Source: Straminergon stramineum (Eukaryota; Streptophyta; Bryopsida; Hypnales; Calliergonaceae). From it: a stretch of DNA of 64,000 bases. The notes under the pieces are model-generated. The model saw nothing but the letters and a program-made list of their open reading frames with translations. It was not told where the DNA came from and searched no databases. This document shows, piece by piece, positions 24,599-37,229 of this stretch. The position numbers and the translations under genes were made by a program. Numbering within the stretch: the stretch's first letter is position 1; every line of letters begins with the position of its first letter. The DNA lies in assembly GCA_963920665.1 (NCBI GenBank), contig OY987271.1, positions 498,501 to 562,500 of the forward strand, read 5' to 3'.

Positions 24599-26273
24599 TC
24601 AACCATTGTGCTTTAAATGTTTTAAGTGTTTTGAAAGTCACAATTGTATGTTTTGATGCCTTTCAACTTTGAAGATTATGTTCACAATCTTGTTGAGAGT
24701 TTATATAAAGAATTTCAAACCAATTGGATCTATTTGTCATGGGTGCCTGAAATTGCCCAAAACTAAAAAGAAATCAACTTTTGAGAAATAACTTTTTAAT
24801 TGTAACTTGGATTGCTCAAAAAAAATTCTAGGCATTAACCTGGTAGTAAAACACAAGTTTATTAAAAATTTCACATCTTGTACAAAAATTGTATTCAACA
24901 AATATCGTATCAAGAAGGGCCTACCCAAAACTAAGTAGAAAGTGGTTTGAAATCATGACTCATGGTTTTGAGGATTAATTATTTATTTGGCATCAATGTG
25001 CCAACCTTGCCCTATTGCTACAATATAAGAACATTCCAAAATCTTATAAATGTACAAAATAGAGTCCATAAATTGCAAAAGATTTCAAAGATTCTAATAG
25101 ATTTTAACAATTTCCAACAAGATTCTAAAAGATTCCAAAAAAATCCAAAAAAAATTTCTAGATTCTCTAAAGTTTTATTGATTCAGTCATTGCACTATTC
25201 AAATCAATAGAAAGTTGGTAGCAATTTGTTGATTTTTAAGAAAAGTTCAAAAATCAGTGAAATCGGTCACTACAATGCCCCAAACAGTAGGAATCAGTTG
25301 ATTTTTTTATTGATTTGGTCACGATTTTCCTGGTAGTGTATCTAACATCTAGTGTTGCGACCCTAAGTTGAAATTTCAGCTTGCATTTTACTAGGAATAC
25401 TAGAAATGAGCCTTTGCAATTATTCTAGAGATACTTGATCCCAAATCACTTGAATTATTACTATCATTTCTTGCTTGTCCTTCTACTTGCTCTAATGTGG
25501 AAACAAAATCATTGACTAGTATCTATCCCAGGTTCTCTATGGCGAATTAAGAGGTAAAACTAACTTCTTTATACTATGAGCTTGCCTTCACTTCTCTAAA
25601 GGTTGTTGTATGATAGTCAATTACACTTTACTATGATTCCAACGCAATTTGCAGTTTAAAAATCTTTTCATTTTTTAGTATGTATTAGAATTAATTGTAA
25701 AGTGTGTGCATTGCAAGACCAAGAGTCAGAATTTGGAAAAAACACAAGACAAAACTTCTTGGAGCACCCAAACTTGGTTTTGATTGAGTTTAGTGCCGTA
25801 TTTCTTGAATAGTGTTCTTAAATCTTCCTTTGACACCTACTTATAAACATAAGATGAACTTTACGATTACCTCTATTGTAAGAACATTTTGTAGTTCATG
25901 TACACATGCCATGGACCATACACATTTGGGTTTCAATGTGATTTTCCACTAGGTGGGTACTATTTTGTTCATATTTTATTAATTAATTGAAATTGAAATT
26001 AGTAAATGAGATGAGAGTACTATGGTAAAATGAAATGACAATTGTATTTGAAAATTTGTGACCTTTCTACAACAAAGTTCAAAACTATGTGCATCAATGT
26101 GCCATCCACTGTAGGAGTTACAGATGTTGTTCTCTTCTTTCTAAGCATAGCTATGAGACATTTTGATTAGATCTAGCTCTCAGACATTTCTCGTGCAGTA
26201 TTGTGACATGCACGGTAAGTGGTGCTACATGTAAAAAAAAGACCCCCTTGCTCGTCCCCACTAGTCAATCCAA
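24599..26273. other. Intergenic DNA with second member of a direct repeat pair
   Basis: Bases 25690-25850 ('gaattaattgtaaagtgtgt' through 'ggagcacccaaacttgg') are a diverged direct copy of 23428-23610. No gene seen. Confidence 0.4.
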
Positions 26274-26409
26274 TGGTGCATGTAAAAAAAATCCCCTGTT
26301 TTGTGCATCATTAATTTATCTTCTTCACATTTCCTTACTAATATGAATTCAATATTTGCAAATTTTATCATGCATGACAAATAAAAAATTTCAGGGTTTT
26401 GCGTTGGGG
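26274..26409 (-). repeat. Family E short repeat, copy 3
   Basis: Reverse orientation: 'ggtgcatgtaaaaaaaatcc' at the left and 'cagggttttgcgttgggga' at the right, with the shared 'aatttgcaaat'-type core. Followed by 'gagcaaggggtcaatcc', the flank seen beside other copies. Confidence 0.6.
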
Positions 26410-26568
26410 ATGAGCAAGGGGTCAATCCCCCCCCAGCCCATGGTCAGTAGCATGTCTATGACAGTTCTGTGGAAGTGAGCATCTGCACCTTTCCCAAACC
26501 AGAGGGCCAGTGTGACCCGCCTTTTCCATGCCCTTTGAATGGCTAGGGTGAACTGACTCCTCACTTGT

Positions 26569-26744
26569 CCCCCAAGAGAAAACGCTGCAATTTTTTTATT
26601 TTTCAAGCACGACAAAATTTGCAAATTTTGAATTCGTATTTGCAATCACAGGCCCCAAATTATTTCAACTTCGATAGGAGAGGTGTACAAGATAAATTAA
26701 TCAAGCACAAAATTAGGAGGTCTTTTTTTAACATGCACCCCTGG
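26569..26744 (+). repeat. Family E short repeat, copy 4
   Basis: Begins 'cccccaagagaaaacgctgc' and ends 'acatgcacccctgg'. The core 'gcaaattttgaattcgtatt' and 'aggccccaaatta' match the family. It faces copy 3. Confidence 0.65.
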
Positions 26745-27340
26745 AATGACTTGGGAGGACGAGCAAGGGGGGCGGTTCACCCCAGCTCTTTGAATTGGCT
26801 AGTTGCAAGGCTACACCAATTGGGAGGAAGAGACATTCAGGTAGAAGCACCCAAATGTAACACGAGTTGTTCATGGACACCTAAGAAACCACCTAAATTC
26901 ACTTGTCTACTTTGCGGATTCAAAGTTGACAAGTGGGGTTCCAAAAAGTTGTCACTCTTTTAAGAAGTAGCCAATCACCCACGCGTAATACAAAGTTTAG
27001 AATGGGTCACTTTTGGGTGTTTGCATGCCCACTTTGGTGTTAGTCTAGTGTCCATAGTAGGTGCATCTTTGAAGTTCTCTTCAAAAATTTATATACTATT
27101 CATATAAGCTCGGAAAAATACGAAACTAATTTTGTTGGTTTCCTAAACCATTTCCTAACATATGTACATCATTTTTTCCTATATGCACCACCCTCCATAA
27201 CAAGAGATCCAAAACAAGTGTCGCATTTAGGTGCTTTTACCTTACCCTTTGGGAGAACTTACTCAATTGAAAATGGAAAATTCCCTAAAGGACAGGTGGG
27301 CAGAGGAATAGAGAGCCTCACCGTCGGGCCAAACTGCCCT

Positions 27341-27510
27341 CCAAGGGGAATCCCTGAAATTTTTTATTTGACACACATGAAAAAATTTTCAATTTTGAAT
27401 TCCTATTTGTAATGAGAGACCCCCAATTAGCTAGGAGAGATGTGCAAGATCAATTTTTCAAGCACAAAATAGGGGGTCTTTCATTTTCCTTGCATTGCAG
27501 TGACCCCTGG
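27341..27510 (+). repeat. Family E short repeat, copy 5
   Basis: Begins 'ccaaggggaatccctgaaat' and ends 'gtgacccctgg', with 'gcacaaaatagggggtcttt' inside. Flanked on the right by 'gggggacgagcgaggggact'. Confidence 0.65.
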
Positions 27511-27570
27511 ACTGACTTGGGGGACGAGCGAGGGGACTGACGTTCACCAGGACCGGACCGAGCCTCCCTG

Positions 27571-27610
27571 AGGGAGGGAGGGAGGGAGGGAGGGAGGGAG
27601 GGAGGGAGGG
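27571..27610. repeat. (GGGA)n microsatellite
   Basis: About ten tandem GGGA units. Confidence 0.95.
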
Positions 27611-28210
27611 CTGCCAAGGATTCCATTAAGGGAGCCGACCCCTTTCTGACCACTTAAGCAGATACACATACTGCAAGGGAGGTTTCAGCAGTGGGAAATT
27701 TTTCCCATGAGCTGAAATAGAGTTCATAAGGTTTCCATAATTTTTCAGATTTGTATTTCTCACAAAATAATTACTATGAATTTTTAAGCTGAAGATTCTA
27801 TTCTACCCATATTGATCATATAGACCTTCCTCTTTTTGACCAAGGGCTGGTTGCAAAATCCAAGAAGGGCTGGGTCCAAATTTGAGAGTCTTGTAGCCAA
27901 TTATAATGCACCATGAACTGCCCGGGAACTATGCCAACATTAATTGTTGCTAATCACCTGCTGATTGAAATTACTCCACCTTGTGTTGCCAGAGTGGGTC
28001 TGTGATTAGTAAAGGGTCAACTCCCTTAAGCTAAGCTAAGTTTAACTTAACTTTGAATGGTTCACTATAACTTAGGCTTAACTTACTGTAACTTATACTA
28101 AGCTTAGTCCAGTGAGTATTGGAGACTGCGGGTAGGAATGCCATCTGGCAAGAGGCACCTGAATTTGGTTGAGACTATAGTAGTGCGATGAGCCAAATGT
28201 GGAGATCCAG

Positions 28211-28375
28211 CCAAGGGTGAATGTGACAAAAAAGACCCCCTATTATGTGCTTGATTAATCTATTTTTCTACATCGCTCCTATCTTATTTGAGGTCTCTGA
28301 TTGCAAATATGAACCCAAAATTTGCAAATTTTTTCATACCTTGCAAATAAATCATTCCTGCATTTTCCCCAGGGG
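28211..28375 (-). repeat. Family E short repeat, copy 6
   Basis: Reverse copy: 'ccaagggtgaatgtgac' on the left, 'aagaccccctattatgtgct', and 'cattttccccagggg' on the right. Confidence 0.65.
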
Positions 28376-29089
28376 TAAAATGCGGGGGCAAAACTGTCTC
28401 TGCATTCGGCTCGTCGCACTACTATAGTCTCGACCCCTGAATTCTGTTGGGGAGGGAGAGATGGGGTGAGATGAGATGAGCTTAGCGCAGGATCACTACA
28501 TTAGTTACGTACCTCCACTAATCTTTTACTGTACTGTAAGTTAAGAACTTCTTCCAGTCCAGTTCAGTCCAGTACCACTACAGTAAGCTCCATCCTGGCA
28601 CGTAATTTCCGTTACGGGAACTGAGGAGAACTTGACTTCAGCTTAAGTAAGCTACAGTAAGCTACAGTAAGTTCAGCTCTAAGCTACGCCATATTCTAAT
28701 CAGATCCTGTAATAAAATATCTTATCCTGATGCGCGAACAAGTGAAGTCCGTCGTCATCTTTGCTGTCCGTCATCATCCAGATGGACTCCCCCCGCAACC
28801 TACCTATACTACAGGACCTCCCTTACCTTATTGCTGTAGTGTACGTTACTTCGCACGTTGGCTGATGAGCCACTCGTGCTGACTCAGGCGGTCGGCTTCA
28901 CGCGGCCGCCCTGCTGCAGTCAGTCAGTCCAGGGTCGAACAGTGTTCGGGAATCGGGAGGAATGGGGGGAGCTGCCCCGCCCCGCCCAGCCCAGCCCAGC
29001 CCCGGGGTCAGTCGGCCGGGGTGAACTGCGGTCGAGCTTATAGTTGTGTGACGAGCCTCTTGCGGAGGCATTTTTGTCCCCGTATTTTA
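28376..29089. other. GC-rich intergenic block without a supported gene
   Basis: Unusually GC-rich for this spacer, with repeated 'agtaagctacagtaagctac'-like runs near 28640 and a C-rich stretch near 28975-29010. The frame at 28858-29043 is compositionally biased and not convincing. Similar GC-rich sequence recurs at 47640-48400. Confidence 0.35.
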
Positions 29090-29252
29090 CCCCTAGGGAA
29101 AACGCAGGAACCTTTTATTTTCTGCGCAAATTTTTTTTTGCAAATTTTGAGTTCATATTTGCAATCAGAGGCCCCAAATTAGCTAGGCAGGTTGATTACA
29201 TTTTAGTTGTTACGGCATAAAAATAGAGGGCTTTTTTTACATTCACCCTTGC
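29090..29252 (+). repeat. Family E short repeat, copy 7
   Basis: 'cccctagggaaaacgcagga' at the start, 'gaggccccaaattagct' in the core, 'cacccttgcc' at the end, followed by 'aagaggctcgtcacacaact'. Confidence 0.65.
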
Positions 29253-29342
29253 CTGACCTCTGCAAGAGGCTCGTCACACAACTATAAGCTCGACCGTGAA
29301 CTGCCCCCCTCACCCGCCCGCCCGCCCCCCATGTCATTCCAG

Positions 29343-29514
29343 CCAGGGGTGCAGGTAAAATAAATGACCTCCTACAGGATTTGGGGCTTGAAAAATTTAT
29401 CTTCGACATCATTCCGAGCAAATGATTGGGGGCCTGTGATTGCAAACAGGATCTCAAAATTTGCTAATTATTTCATGAGTGGAAAAGAAAAAATTTCGGC
29501 GTTTTCCCTCGGGG
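29343..29514 (-). repeat. Family E short repeat, copy 8
   Basis: Reverse copy: 'ccaggggtgcaggtaaa' at the left, 'gggggcctgtgattgcaaac' in the core, 'gcgttttccctcgggg' at the right. It is opposed to copy 7. Confidence 0.6.
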
Positions 29515-29727
29515 ATGAGCGCGGAGGGGTCAGTTCACCCTGGCCCGCCTTGGGTGGTCACCTAGCTTAGCTCCTGCCACAGAAAGAGACCCGCGCTTCT
29601 TCTTCAATGGTCACCGTTTGCAGCCTCTCAACCGAAAAATCCACCTCTCAAACCTTAAAGGAAGGACAGACTGTGGCCGTGGAAATCATCTCTTTTGACT
29701 GGAACTGTGTGACATCATCTTCTTTAA

Positions 29728-29949
29728 CCCCTAAAGGCCAAGGCGGACGTTTTTCATCTGATGAATGACAAGGAATTCTCGTGCATAGGATAGAAGTGCA
29801 ACTATTCATCCTCATAATTAGGGGTGAAAAGGAAAGATCTTCAGCAATAGTTTGACTCCCAATGAGTATTTTTGATTTTTTTAAAGTAGATGATGTCACA
29901 CGGTTCCAAAATGCTTGATTTCCATAGTCACCAACCCAGCGTTCAAGGG
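29728..29949 (-). mobile_element. Family C TTAA element, copy C1
   Basis: A 222-base element with exact TTAA on both sides (29724-29727, 29950-29953) and ends CCCCTAAAGGCC and GCGTTCAAGGG. In reverse it matches 34706-34928. It is inserted inside another, older family C sequence. Confidence 0.85.
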
Positions 29950-30063
29950 TTAAAAGAAAATTCCATTGGGGGGCAAAATAATGGGCAAGATCTCTCCTTT
30001 TGGCACAAAATTCCAGAGGACATAAAATCCTCCATTTGAACTAGGCTCCATAGGGGCAGATTT

Positions 30064-30233
30064 ACCTTAGGATAAACTCTGGAATTTTTTATTTTTTGCA
30101 CATGATTTTTTTTGCAAATACTGAATTCATATTTGCATATTTGCAATTAGAGACCTCAAATTAGCTTGGGAGGTTTAGAACATACCCTAGATACAACTCA
30201 AAATAGGGGGCATTTTTTTGCTTTTATCCTTGG
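30064..30233 (+). repeat. Family E short repeat, copy 9
   Basis: 'ccttaggataaactctggaa' at the start and 'tatccttgg' at the end. The surrounding 30019-30060 and 30238-30278 are inverted repeats of each other ('cctccatttgaactaggctc' and its complement), so it may lie inside another small hairpin. Confidence 0.6.
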
Positions 30234-30282
30234 ATAATCCACAAATTTATCCTATGGGGCCTAGTTCAAATGGAGGATTTAA

Positions 30283-31226
30283 CCCCTAAAGGTATTTGAC
30301 TATGTTTTCACCAAAAATGCTCCAAAACTGTCATCTCTAGTACAAGTACCAAATTTTAGAAAAAATACATTTTTGGACAAATGTAACCATAGGATCTTGT
30401 ATTAAACTGTTTTGAGAAGATGTGGTAAAAATTTCAGAAATTTCCACCGTGTAGATTGCAAGATATTAGCATTTGAAGTGACAAAAAGCCATTTTTTGGC
30501 CTTGCGAAAATCCGGGCAGATGCACTTCACAAGGTCAGATCATTATGAAAAAATGTCTAAAATGGTTGTAACTCTTTGGATTCATTCTCCAAATCATGTT
30601 GGCTACATTCTTGAAAATTTTTAGATCATTTGGAATTGTACAATATATAGGAAAAAATTAGTAAGTAGAAAGAAGTAGAGAATGATTCAAAATACTAAAT
30701 TGTTAATAATTTATTTATGGAATTGAAAAATGCCAATCCCAATGGTGATAATGTTATAATAAACAATCTACACCGAAATTTTTATTTTTTTCCAAAAATG
30801 TTGAAAATTGAGTTAAATAAAGGTCTTCAAAGTTTATTTTAGGGTAGAGATTCCATTAGTACCCACAAACTACCCACAACTAAAACTCTTCATAACTTTC
30901 ATCTCATAAATCAAAATGGTATGATTCAAAGCTTTCCATGTATATATAAATCAAGAAAATAAATTTCAAATTTTTATTTTTTTAAAAAGTGATTTTTAAA
31001 GAAGTTTTTTCTGCTGCTCGGGCTGCCCGCTGAGCAATGAAAACAACATATCATACAATAACCTTTTGACTATGCATTCAAAAGTTATGAAAATTGTTGG
31101 GTCTTAAAGCTACTCCTCGGGCACATATTGTGTGAAAATTTCAAAGAAAAAAAATAAAAATTCCATTCGTAGTGAGCTGCTCAAAATTGCTATGTTGCCA
31201 GAAAACACCATTTGGTCCTTTAGGGG
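30283..31226 (-). mobile_element. Family A TTAA element, copy A3
   Basis: A 944-base element with exact TTAA on both sides (30279-30282 and 31227-31230) and ends CCCCTAAAGG and CCTTTAGGGG. It runs in the opposite direction to A1 and is highly similar to it. Confidence 0.9.
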
Positions 31227-31337
31227 TTAACATCTTGCCAAAATTCCAAGGATGAACAATTGCACTTTTGTTCTACATAGCAAGATTCTTTGTCACCCAT
31301 CGAACACAAAATGTCCTTGTCAATGATTAAGGGTTAA

Positions 31338-33029
31338 TTTCTTGCAACATGAAGTCCTCATTGGACAAATATTTTCTTTCAAACTCAAATTGACATCAAC
31401 TAATAAAGTCAATTTCAAACGGAAAGTAATATTGAATATGGCATCCCGAGTTTAGGCATAGGGTCCTTCCCACGTTGGCTAAAATTTCATAGCATATTTG
31501 GTCAGTGTTGGGATTCATACTTCAATTTGGCAAAAAACTGAAAATTTTATGAAGGTTAGTGTAATTTTTGACAATTTTCAGTTTATTGGATGATATTGAC
31601 AAAGAGAATTTAATTTCTTTTGAATGTGTTGGATTAATTGTGTGCATCATAAACTTTAGTCTTTGGAAAAACAAATTGAATCTAAAAATGCATTATACAG
31701 TTGTAAAATATAAATTGAATGCATTGCTCCATTCAACAAATATTTCAAATGCAAGGGCATTAAGATATAACAATGGTCCATGTTGCAACCTATACTCTTT
31801 CTACGATGGCTAATGCAATCTCGTAGTCTCAATTCAAAAAAAATTCAAATATTGTAAGAACCAACATCATTTTCATATTTGTCAAATTGTTGGTATTTTA
31901 AATTCTAAAAATGTCAATTTCCTTCAATTTTTTGTTTTACAATGTGGAATGATGTATACTAACATCCCAAGGTACAAAAAGTTTTTTGGAGTTCTAAGAA
32001 AAAATTGACAAAAAATAAAGTAATTCCAAATCATCATTAACAAAATTGAGTCTTAGACATGACTAACTTTAAAATTAATAACCTTTCAATTTGCAACTAA
32101 TATTTTCTTCAAACTTCCATGATAATGTGTAGTATGTCACACCCTACAACTTTTGCATATCCACTTTTGGACTTTGTCCATTGATGTCTATCGTATGGTT
32201 GTTTGAATGAAAACATTTCACATTTGTACTCAGTTGTGATTGTCACTATATGTATGTATGTATATATACTAGTACATACTTGTTGCAATGTAACATTAAT
32301 CGAAATGAGGAGAATATGTATTGGATGAAAAATATTCAAGATGAAATATTTGGGATGAAAACGTGACCATTTCAGTAACGAAAGGTCGTGACTGTTTGTA
32401 ATCAATATAATAGGTATATCATTATTCAATTTATTATGTGATAGGAGATTACTCCCTAAGTTATGCACTAATGTAGAGTACATGGACAATATTGATGTGA
32501 AAACCAATACATTGAGTACTATAGTCATTTCTCCAAACTATTAACTCTTAAAGGATGGGTTGGTGACAATGGAAACCATCCTTTGGGGCAAACAACAACC
32601 AGAGTGTCTTTTCAAGTTTGAAAAGCTTAACTTAGTTTCTTCATCATCTCTAAAATAGAACACTAAGGTAGAAATACTTAAAACCATTCAATTACATTGA
32701 TGTGCAAGATGAAATCAAAATTACTACTAGGCAATAATTTTTTTTACTTGTAGACCAATGAAAATCATAAATTTTCAAAAAAGAATCATATACTTTTGGA
32801 GAACTTCTATATTTTATTTGAATTTTCAAAGTGAAACCTTAAAGTGTTCTAAAGGAGCATGTTTGAAGTACCTTCATTAAAAAGTAAATCATTCACTAAA
32901 GACCCAAAACCACTCATTCCATGCTCTATTACTTTGCAATCATGTTGTGAAATGTATAAAGTTGTAGACATCCACTATAAATGGTTTAAGCCTTGAAGGT
33001 TGCAAACCCCCTATTACCAAGGTAATTAC
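31338..33029. other. Intergenic DNA, one family C left end
   Basis: TTAA (32541-32544) followed by 'ctcttaaaggatgggttggt' and 'gacaatggaaaccatcc' reproduces the left end of family C, which then stops matching. No gene seen, including in the chance frame at 32109-32528. Confidence 0.4.
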
Positions 33030-33420
33030 TAATATCTAAAGGTCTAGGGGTAATTTTATTTTGTCAAAAGCCACTCAAAATTGCCATTTTCAATGCACAC
33101 AACAAAAATTTAAACATTTTTATCCTTTGTGTATCCAATCATAGGGTCTTATACTAGACTAACTTGAGAATGTCTTGAAGAATTTTAGAATTTTTCCATA
33201 TATCAATCACAAGATGTAAGCATTTAAATTGAAGAAACCGATATTTTTTGCTCATAACCTAATTAGATTTTAAGGCTCTGAATCTTCTTAATGTTTTTTT
33301 ACTATAGATAACCATAGATTATGAATTGAGTTGAAAATTTGGCAAAAAATCAACCCTCCTATTTTTAATTCTTAAGTTTTTTTTAAGCGGAAGTAGATAG
33401 AAAATAGGAAAAAAAGACTT
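33030..33420 (-). repeat. Diverged relative of family A
   Basis: Bases from 'taaaggtctaggggtaattt' on follow the same order of motifs as reversed family A: 'attgccattttcaatg', 'tcatagggtcttatactaga', 'gaattttagaatttttcca', 'atcacaagatgtaagcattt'. Identity is lower than among the other copies and the borders are lost. Confidence 0.5.
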
Positions 33421-34330
33421 TATTGTTGATAGCTTTAAGATGGAATTGCAACACACTAAATCCCCCAAATAAGATTGTTTTGAAAAACAAACTAAACATG
33501 CACAATTTTTTTTATCCTTGTGCAATTTTTTTTAATTGTTAAAATTGAGTTCATAAACAGATCCAATACATTATTTTCTCAAGGATTTGCTACAATTGCC
33601 AACACAACAAGAAGCTTATTGTAACTTTCACATCACTTATCCAAATGGAATAAATGAAATCTTTCCAAAAAGGCAAAAATATTATATCTCTCTATATAAG
33701 AAATACATTTTAAAAAATTATTTCAATTTAATTTTTTTGGTTGCCTATCTTTTTTTGTTTTGGGTTTCTTGTTGTATAACTTTTGCTCTAGGCACTGATT
33801 GAAATAAAAACTATATTCCCAATAATGTTAGCATGTGAGCATGAAAATGTGAACATATGAACCTTGAATATATGTAGAAGTAAATATCCTACCACCATTG
33901 AAGGTACTTAAAACATAAGCACCTGTGATATAGATATCTATGATAAAGATATCCTATAATCAATGGAATTTTTTTATTATATAGATACCTATAACATAGA
34001 TATATAGTCTTCTAGACTCATATACCCATGATCCTAATCTCACATAATAGCAACCCTCATGCCTGCCCAATGGCTTTTGCAACTTTAGTAGAGTAAAATG
34101 CTGTGATTATTGGACCAACAAGTATGGACATCCAACTGGCCATGCAACTGGTGGCCTTTGTTTCTCCAGTGAACAATGAAGTCATTCATTTATCCATGGG
34201 ACACTTTTGACCCTCAACATGGGTCCAGTCAGGGTTCAGATTCATATGAAAAATGTGGGGCAAGCAGACATCGGGACAACAAAGTTATACTTTACTTTAG
34301 TTGAAATGTTCTAGCAAGGGTTCCCTCCAG
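33421..34330. other. Intergenic DNA, nothing recognised
   Basis: AT-rich DNA with short repeated motifs around 33890-34010 ('tatagatatctatgata' type). No gene supported. Confidence 0.4.
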
Positions 34331-34349
34331 GACAGACTTCTGGTTGGTT

Positions 34350-34640
34350 TGTTTTTTTGAAACACATGGACAAATTTCCATTGATAGAGGAAACAGTACA
34401 ACAAACCAAGGGAAGACCCCTGCAAGATGGGTTTTCTTTCAACTGAGAGACTTCAAGAAATAAGACACAACCAACCAAGCCACCTAAGTGACAGACAGTC
34501 AACTACCGAGGCCCAAAAGAGCCCACCAGAGCACAACCAGAGGGGGATCACAGCAAGCTGAGACACTAACTGCCAAACAGGGCTTAGAAGCAGTTACGAA
34601 AAAGCCCCCAATCGGAGAGGGCCGGGAGTCCCGGGAGTCC
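34350..34640 (-). repeat. LINE-like retroelement, 3' end, 5' truncated
   Basis: Read on the minus strand, a GC-richer block ends with 'tttcctctatcaatggaaat' and then 'ttgtccatgtgtttc', immediately followed by an A-run (T-run on + at 34351-34357). This is the usual shape of a 5'-truncated non-LTR element. The same terminal string opens the window at 1-27. No reverse transcriptase remains. Confidence 0.5.
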
Positions 34641-34705
34641 CGGGACAGACTTTTGGTTTCATGACGGTGGGAGACTGCAAGTTCAGTTCAGTTAAGATAA
34701 GTTAA

Positions 34706-34928
34706 CCCTTGAAGGACGGACTGGTGACAGTGGAAATACACCCTTTTGGAACCAAGTGACATCATCTACTTTATAAAATCCAAAAATATTCATTGGAAGT
34801 CATACTATTGGAGAAGACTTACACTTTTCTCACAAAATTCTGAGGATGAATAGTCATAAGTTCTATCCTACATGGAAAGATTCTTTGTCATCCATTGGAC
34901 ACAAAACGTCCGTGTTAACATTTAAGGG
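34706..34928 (+). mobile_element. Family C TTAA element, copy C2 (best reference)
   Basis: A 223-base element with exact TTAA on both sides (34702-34705, 34929-34932), left end CCCTTGAAGGACGGAC and right end GTTAACATTTAAGGG. No coding capacity. Confidence 0.88.
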
Positions 34929-35400
34929 TTAACTTCAGCCCAATCCCAACGCAGGCCTCTTCCCAGCTAACCTTCATGTTCCATGCTGCTTGCCTATTGC
35001 CTTGGCCACGGGTGATGGCAGCAATAGCTAAGGCACAATAACCTAGTTGTTGGTATGTAGGGGGCCATGCCCTTTCTAGAGGGTGCACCAATGAAAAGGC
35101 TCTTTTCTGGCATGTGTGCAAATGTGATAATCAGAGGAGATGAATGCAAGTGGAATCATGAACAATGCAAGACTCGTGGAAAGTGTCAAATAGCCTTATC
35201 GGTACAACATCAAAAAGGTCACTATGTGAATCTTGGTTGAAGAAAACACTTTGTACTACACCAAGTTGCATTTTTATATTATCAAGTTGCACAGCAGAAC
35301 CCGTGCCCAGGGCATTTGAAACAAAATTAAAGCCCTGCCCACAGTATGTGCAATGACCTTATCAATGAACGACAAATGTCAGGGTTGAATCATATATTAA

Positions 35401-36119
35401 CCCTAAAGTTCTTTGCCTATGTTTTCATTAGAAACACTCTGGTTCAAAGGTCACATTTGTATGACAAAACGTCCATGTTAGTGGTGCTTCTGTGCATTTA
35501 TTCTTCAAGGCAAGTTGGCTACTTGCTTGAAATTTTTTAAATCCTTTGGAATTGTACAACATAGAGGAAAAAAATAGTAAGTAGAAAGAAGTAGAGAATG
35601 ATTTAAAATACTAAATTGTTAAGATTTTAGTTATGGAATTGAAAAATGTCAATCCCAATGGTTGTAATGTTGTAGTAAACAATGCAAATCCTTTAATTTT
35701 ATTTTTTTCAATTTTTTTTTCAAATTAAGTTAAATAAAGGACTTCAAAATTTTTATTTTAGAGTAGAGAAGTCATAATTGCCCACAAACTCAAACTCCTC
35801 ATAACTTTCATCTCATTAATCGAAATTGAATAATTCAAAGTATTCCATATATATATAAATCTAGAAGAAAAAATCATGTTTTTTAAAAAGAGTGGTTTTT
35901 TTTATCTACCCAAGCTGCCAAAGTTGAGAAAGAAACTACATATCATGCAATAAATTTTTAACGATGTAGTCAAATGTTATGAAAATAGTTGGGCCTTAAA
36001 GCTTCTACTTGACCACTTGTTTTGTAAAAATTTCAAAGAAAAGAAAGAAAAATTCCATTTGTAGTGAGCTACCCAAAATCACTATGTTGCCCCCAAATCA
36101 CAATTCAATGCTTTAGGGG
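35401..36119 (-). mobile_element. Family A TTAA element, copy A4 (internally deleted)
   Basis: A 719-base copy flanked by TTAA (35397-35400) and TTGA (36120-36123). Its ends are CCCTAAAG and GCTTTAGGGG. It lacks about 230 bases of the side corresponding to the 'acaagatcctatgg' block. Confidence 0.8.
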
Positions 36120-37229
36120 TTGAAAATGTAGATGAAGTCGCCAAATTTGATGAAAAAGTGCATGGATAGGATTGAAAATTGTTTTCTGGTCCTACTAATG
36201 AAAGAATGTAGAAATACAATGCTTCACCAAATTTTAAGTGATCCCCACATTGGCACAATCTTAGAAAATAAAAAAAATGGGTCGATGTATACAAAAAAAA
36301 AAAAGATTGAAATTTGAAATTGGGAAAACAAATGATCTTAAACATGTAGAAATTTGGGAACCAAATATTGTTTAACCTAGTATTATTAAATGACCTCTCA
36401 TTTAACAATTCATCAACCAAACAATGACAAAACTTTGAGGTTAAAGGACTCCAAATTTTAATTCTATATTTCAATTTTCAGTACCTTCAAAGTTCACCTA
36501 AAGATTTGCACACTTACCTCTTACAAAAATTAAAACCACCAAAGGAAATTTAACATGGAAAATAATTAATCATCTAAAAATCATTGAAATAAAAAATTGA
36601 CTACATCAAAATAGAAGTAAAAATATTTGATGATTCCATTTCACATATTTCTCTACTAAAAAATTGAAGAGCTAATTTTTTTGGTTCAAAACCTTCTTTT
36701 CCTGGTCTTTTTATTTTTATTTTTCAATGCATTGAGGTGATCAGACAGTGTACTAGTCTTTTATCGAAGGTTTAGTTTAAATTAATGTATTAAAAGATTT
36801 TTTTTCAAACTTTCAAGTTTTTCACAAGTAAATGATATTTTGTTTTATATTTCAAATTATCTCTTTGCAAAATAGTAAATGATGATGTAGCGGGTGAAGT
36901 TTTGAAAATTTGGAAATCTTAAGAAACAATGAAAAGTAGTGCATTGCATTATAAAATCTCATGCCCCCTACTATGCAAATGCATATTATTTATATTGCCT
37001 CATAATTTTTTGAAAACTTGCTATACCGTTAAGAATAAAATAGACTCTCAAAGGGCCCTCTAAGGAGTTCTCCAATCTTCATTAAAATGTGATTTTCAAG
37101 AGAATGATGAAGTTTTTTCCTTATTTCCATTCACCTTCATAATGACAACATTTTTGGGTGATCACACTTATTGGCTTTCAGAATGTGTACAATATTCTTA
37201 ATTTGACAATGCACTCTTATTTTACTTAA

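Larger units (their letters stand above)
29652..31333 (+). mobile_element. Nested composite around a family C element
   Basis: A family C element appears to start near 29652 ('ccttaaaggaaggacagac') and end at 31333 ('gattaaggg' then TTAA 31334-31337). It is interrupted by a second family C copy (29728-29949), a family E copy (30064-30233) and a family A copy (30283-31226). The pieces 29654-29727, 29954-30020 and 31231-31333 align in order with family C, although some internal bases are missing or duplicated. Confidence 0.55.

Noticed and set aside
32109..32528. 139-codon minus-strand frame
   Set aside because: Composition reflects AT-rich spacer, no homology recognised and no gene-like flanks.
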